A stretch of DNA of 38,890 nt from positions 1-38,890 of IMG/VR virus record IMGVR_UViG_3300031576_000168, one strand, 5' to 3'. Shown one piece after another: positions 38,412 to 38,890 of the stretch (position 1 is the stretch's first letter; the number at the start of each line of letters is the position of its first letter). This stretch comes from a virus. The position numbers were made by a program, and so were the translations under genes. The notes below the pieces were generated by a model, which saw only the letters and a program-made list of their open reading frames with translations, did not search any database and had not been told where the DNA came from.

Positions 38412-38890
38412 CTGGTCCATACCACGAACTACATCTCGCCTGACCTTCAGCGGGATCGGTTCGGACTTCAGGAGCGCACGTCCGCGCCGGTCAGCATCGC
38501 GGACGTGGGGCAGTTCTACACGAAAGAGGTCTTGGGCGAGACGGAGCTGTTCTACCTCCAGGCGGATGGCACTGAGATCCAGATCACGAGCGGCACCGGG
38601 CTGAACGTAACGTCCGGGGTCACTGGCAGCGGTGCCAACACCCAGGTCGCGTTCTGGACGGGTGCGACCTCTCTTGGAGGGGACACCGGACTGACCTACG
38701 ATTCCGCCACTGACACGCTGCAGGTCGGACCGGCAGGGACAGCGGGAACGATTGAAGCCGTCAGTTCGGCTGGAGGCGGCGGTCTAGTGCTGCGGACGCG
38801 GAGCACGGGCGGGAATGCGCCGCCGTTGAGCGTCACGTCCGGCGATGGCGCTGGAGGCGGGGTGGGCGGAAACATCGTGGTCACTGTCGG
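38412..38890 (+). CDS. glycine-rich fibre/spike protein, N-terminal part (runs off the window)
   Basis: The frame is coding: HTTNYISPDLQRDRFGLQER, SAPVSIADVGQFYTKEV, ETELFYLQADGTEIQITSGTG, then a Thr/Ser/Gly-rich repeat region to the last base. The N-terminal phrases are typical of head-fibre or spike proteins. No ATG, GTG or TTG begins this frame. A CTG at 38412 lies directly after GCGTGATGCC, similar to the GGTGAYGCC leader; the ATG at 38407 is one frame off. A CTG start or a 1-base sequence error are both possible. It probably continues into the gene at position 1. Confidence 0.65.
   Translation, partial: MVHTTNYISPDLQRDRFGLQERTSAPVSIADVGQFYTKEVLGETELFYLQADGTEIQITSGTGLNVTSGVTGSGANTQVAFWTGATSLGGDTGLTYDSATDTLQVGPAGTAGTIEAVSSAGGGGLVLRTRSTGGNAPPLSVTSGDGAGGGVGGNIVVTV

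Overview
The window looks like most of the genome of a head-tailed virus (Caudoviricetes-type, HK97-fold capsid) that infects an archaeon. The viral identity rests on the ordered late genes: small and large terminase, portal, DUF2213-type protease/scaffold, decoration protein, major capsid protein, fibre, connector, gp10-like neck protein, tail terminator, tail tube, tail chaperone with a frameshift, tape measure and tail hub. The archaeal host is inferred from TATA-box promoters about 27 nt upstream of short leaders, Shine-Dalgarno sequences of the GGAGGTGATC type, and an RPA-like OB-fold protein. DNA is GC-rich (roughly 60-65% by eye). The host lineage cannot be fixed from the sequence.

Layout. 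1-10720 (+): end of a glycine-rich fibre gene, two small membrane proteins, head-tail connector and tail genes, then small distal structural proteins. 10722-11332 (-): a short operon with a zinc ribbon and a RusA-type Holliday junction resolvase. 11333-11647: a divergent control region. 11648-28365 (+): a long run of about forty mostly small, overlapping genes. These begin with RPA-like, RadC-like and DUF3560 proteins, continue with many cysteine-rich mini-proteins, a SWIM-finger protein, winged-helix proteins and three HNH nucleases, then a DNA-modification cassette (two Mom-family proteins around a ParB-like protein), a degenerate tRNA-Gly-like element and a DUF4326 protein. 28366-28689: a non-coding, palindrome-rich stretch just before the terminase genes, a candidate packaging region. 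28690-38890 (+): packaging and head genes, ending inside a fibre gene whose C-terminal part appears to be the gene at position 1, so the genome is probably circular or circularly permuted.

How it works together. Four promoters in the accessory region share a TATA box, a 27-28 nt gap and a GGTGAYGCC leader directly at the start codon. Two of them (before the RPA-like gene and before the 14047 gene) also share a GGGGANNTCCCC palindrome exactly 8 bp upstream of the TATA box. This suggests a coordinated early/middle regulon. No DNA polymerase, primase, helicase, integrase or recognisable lysis enzyme was seen, so replication probably depends on the host, with viral RPA-like, RadC-like and RusA-like proteins assisting. 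The Mom cassette suggests that virion DNA carries a modified base.

The most unusual items are the shared promoter/operator module, the paired Mom paralogues with a broken upstream reading frame, the tRNA-Gly-like element lacking U33, a hairpin that would mask the ribosome-binding site of an HNH gene, apparent ATA and CTG start codons, a very short tape-measure protein, and the dense array of zinc-binding mini-proteins.
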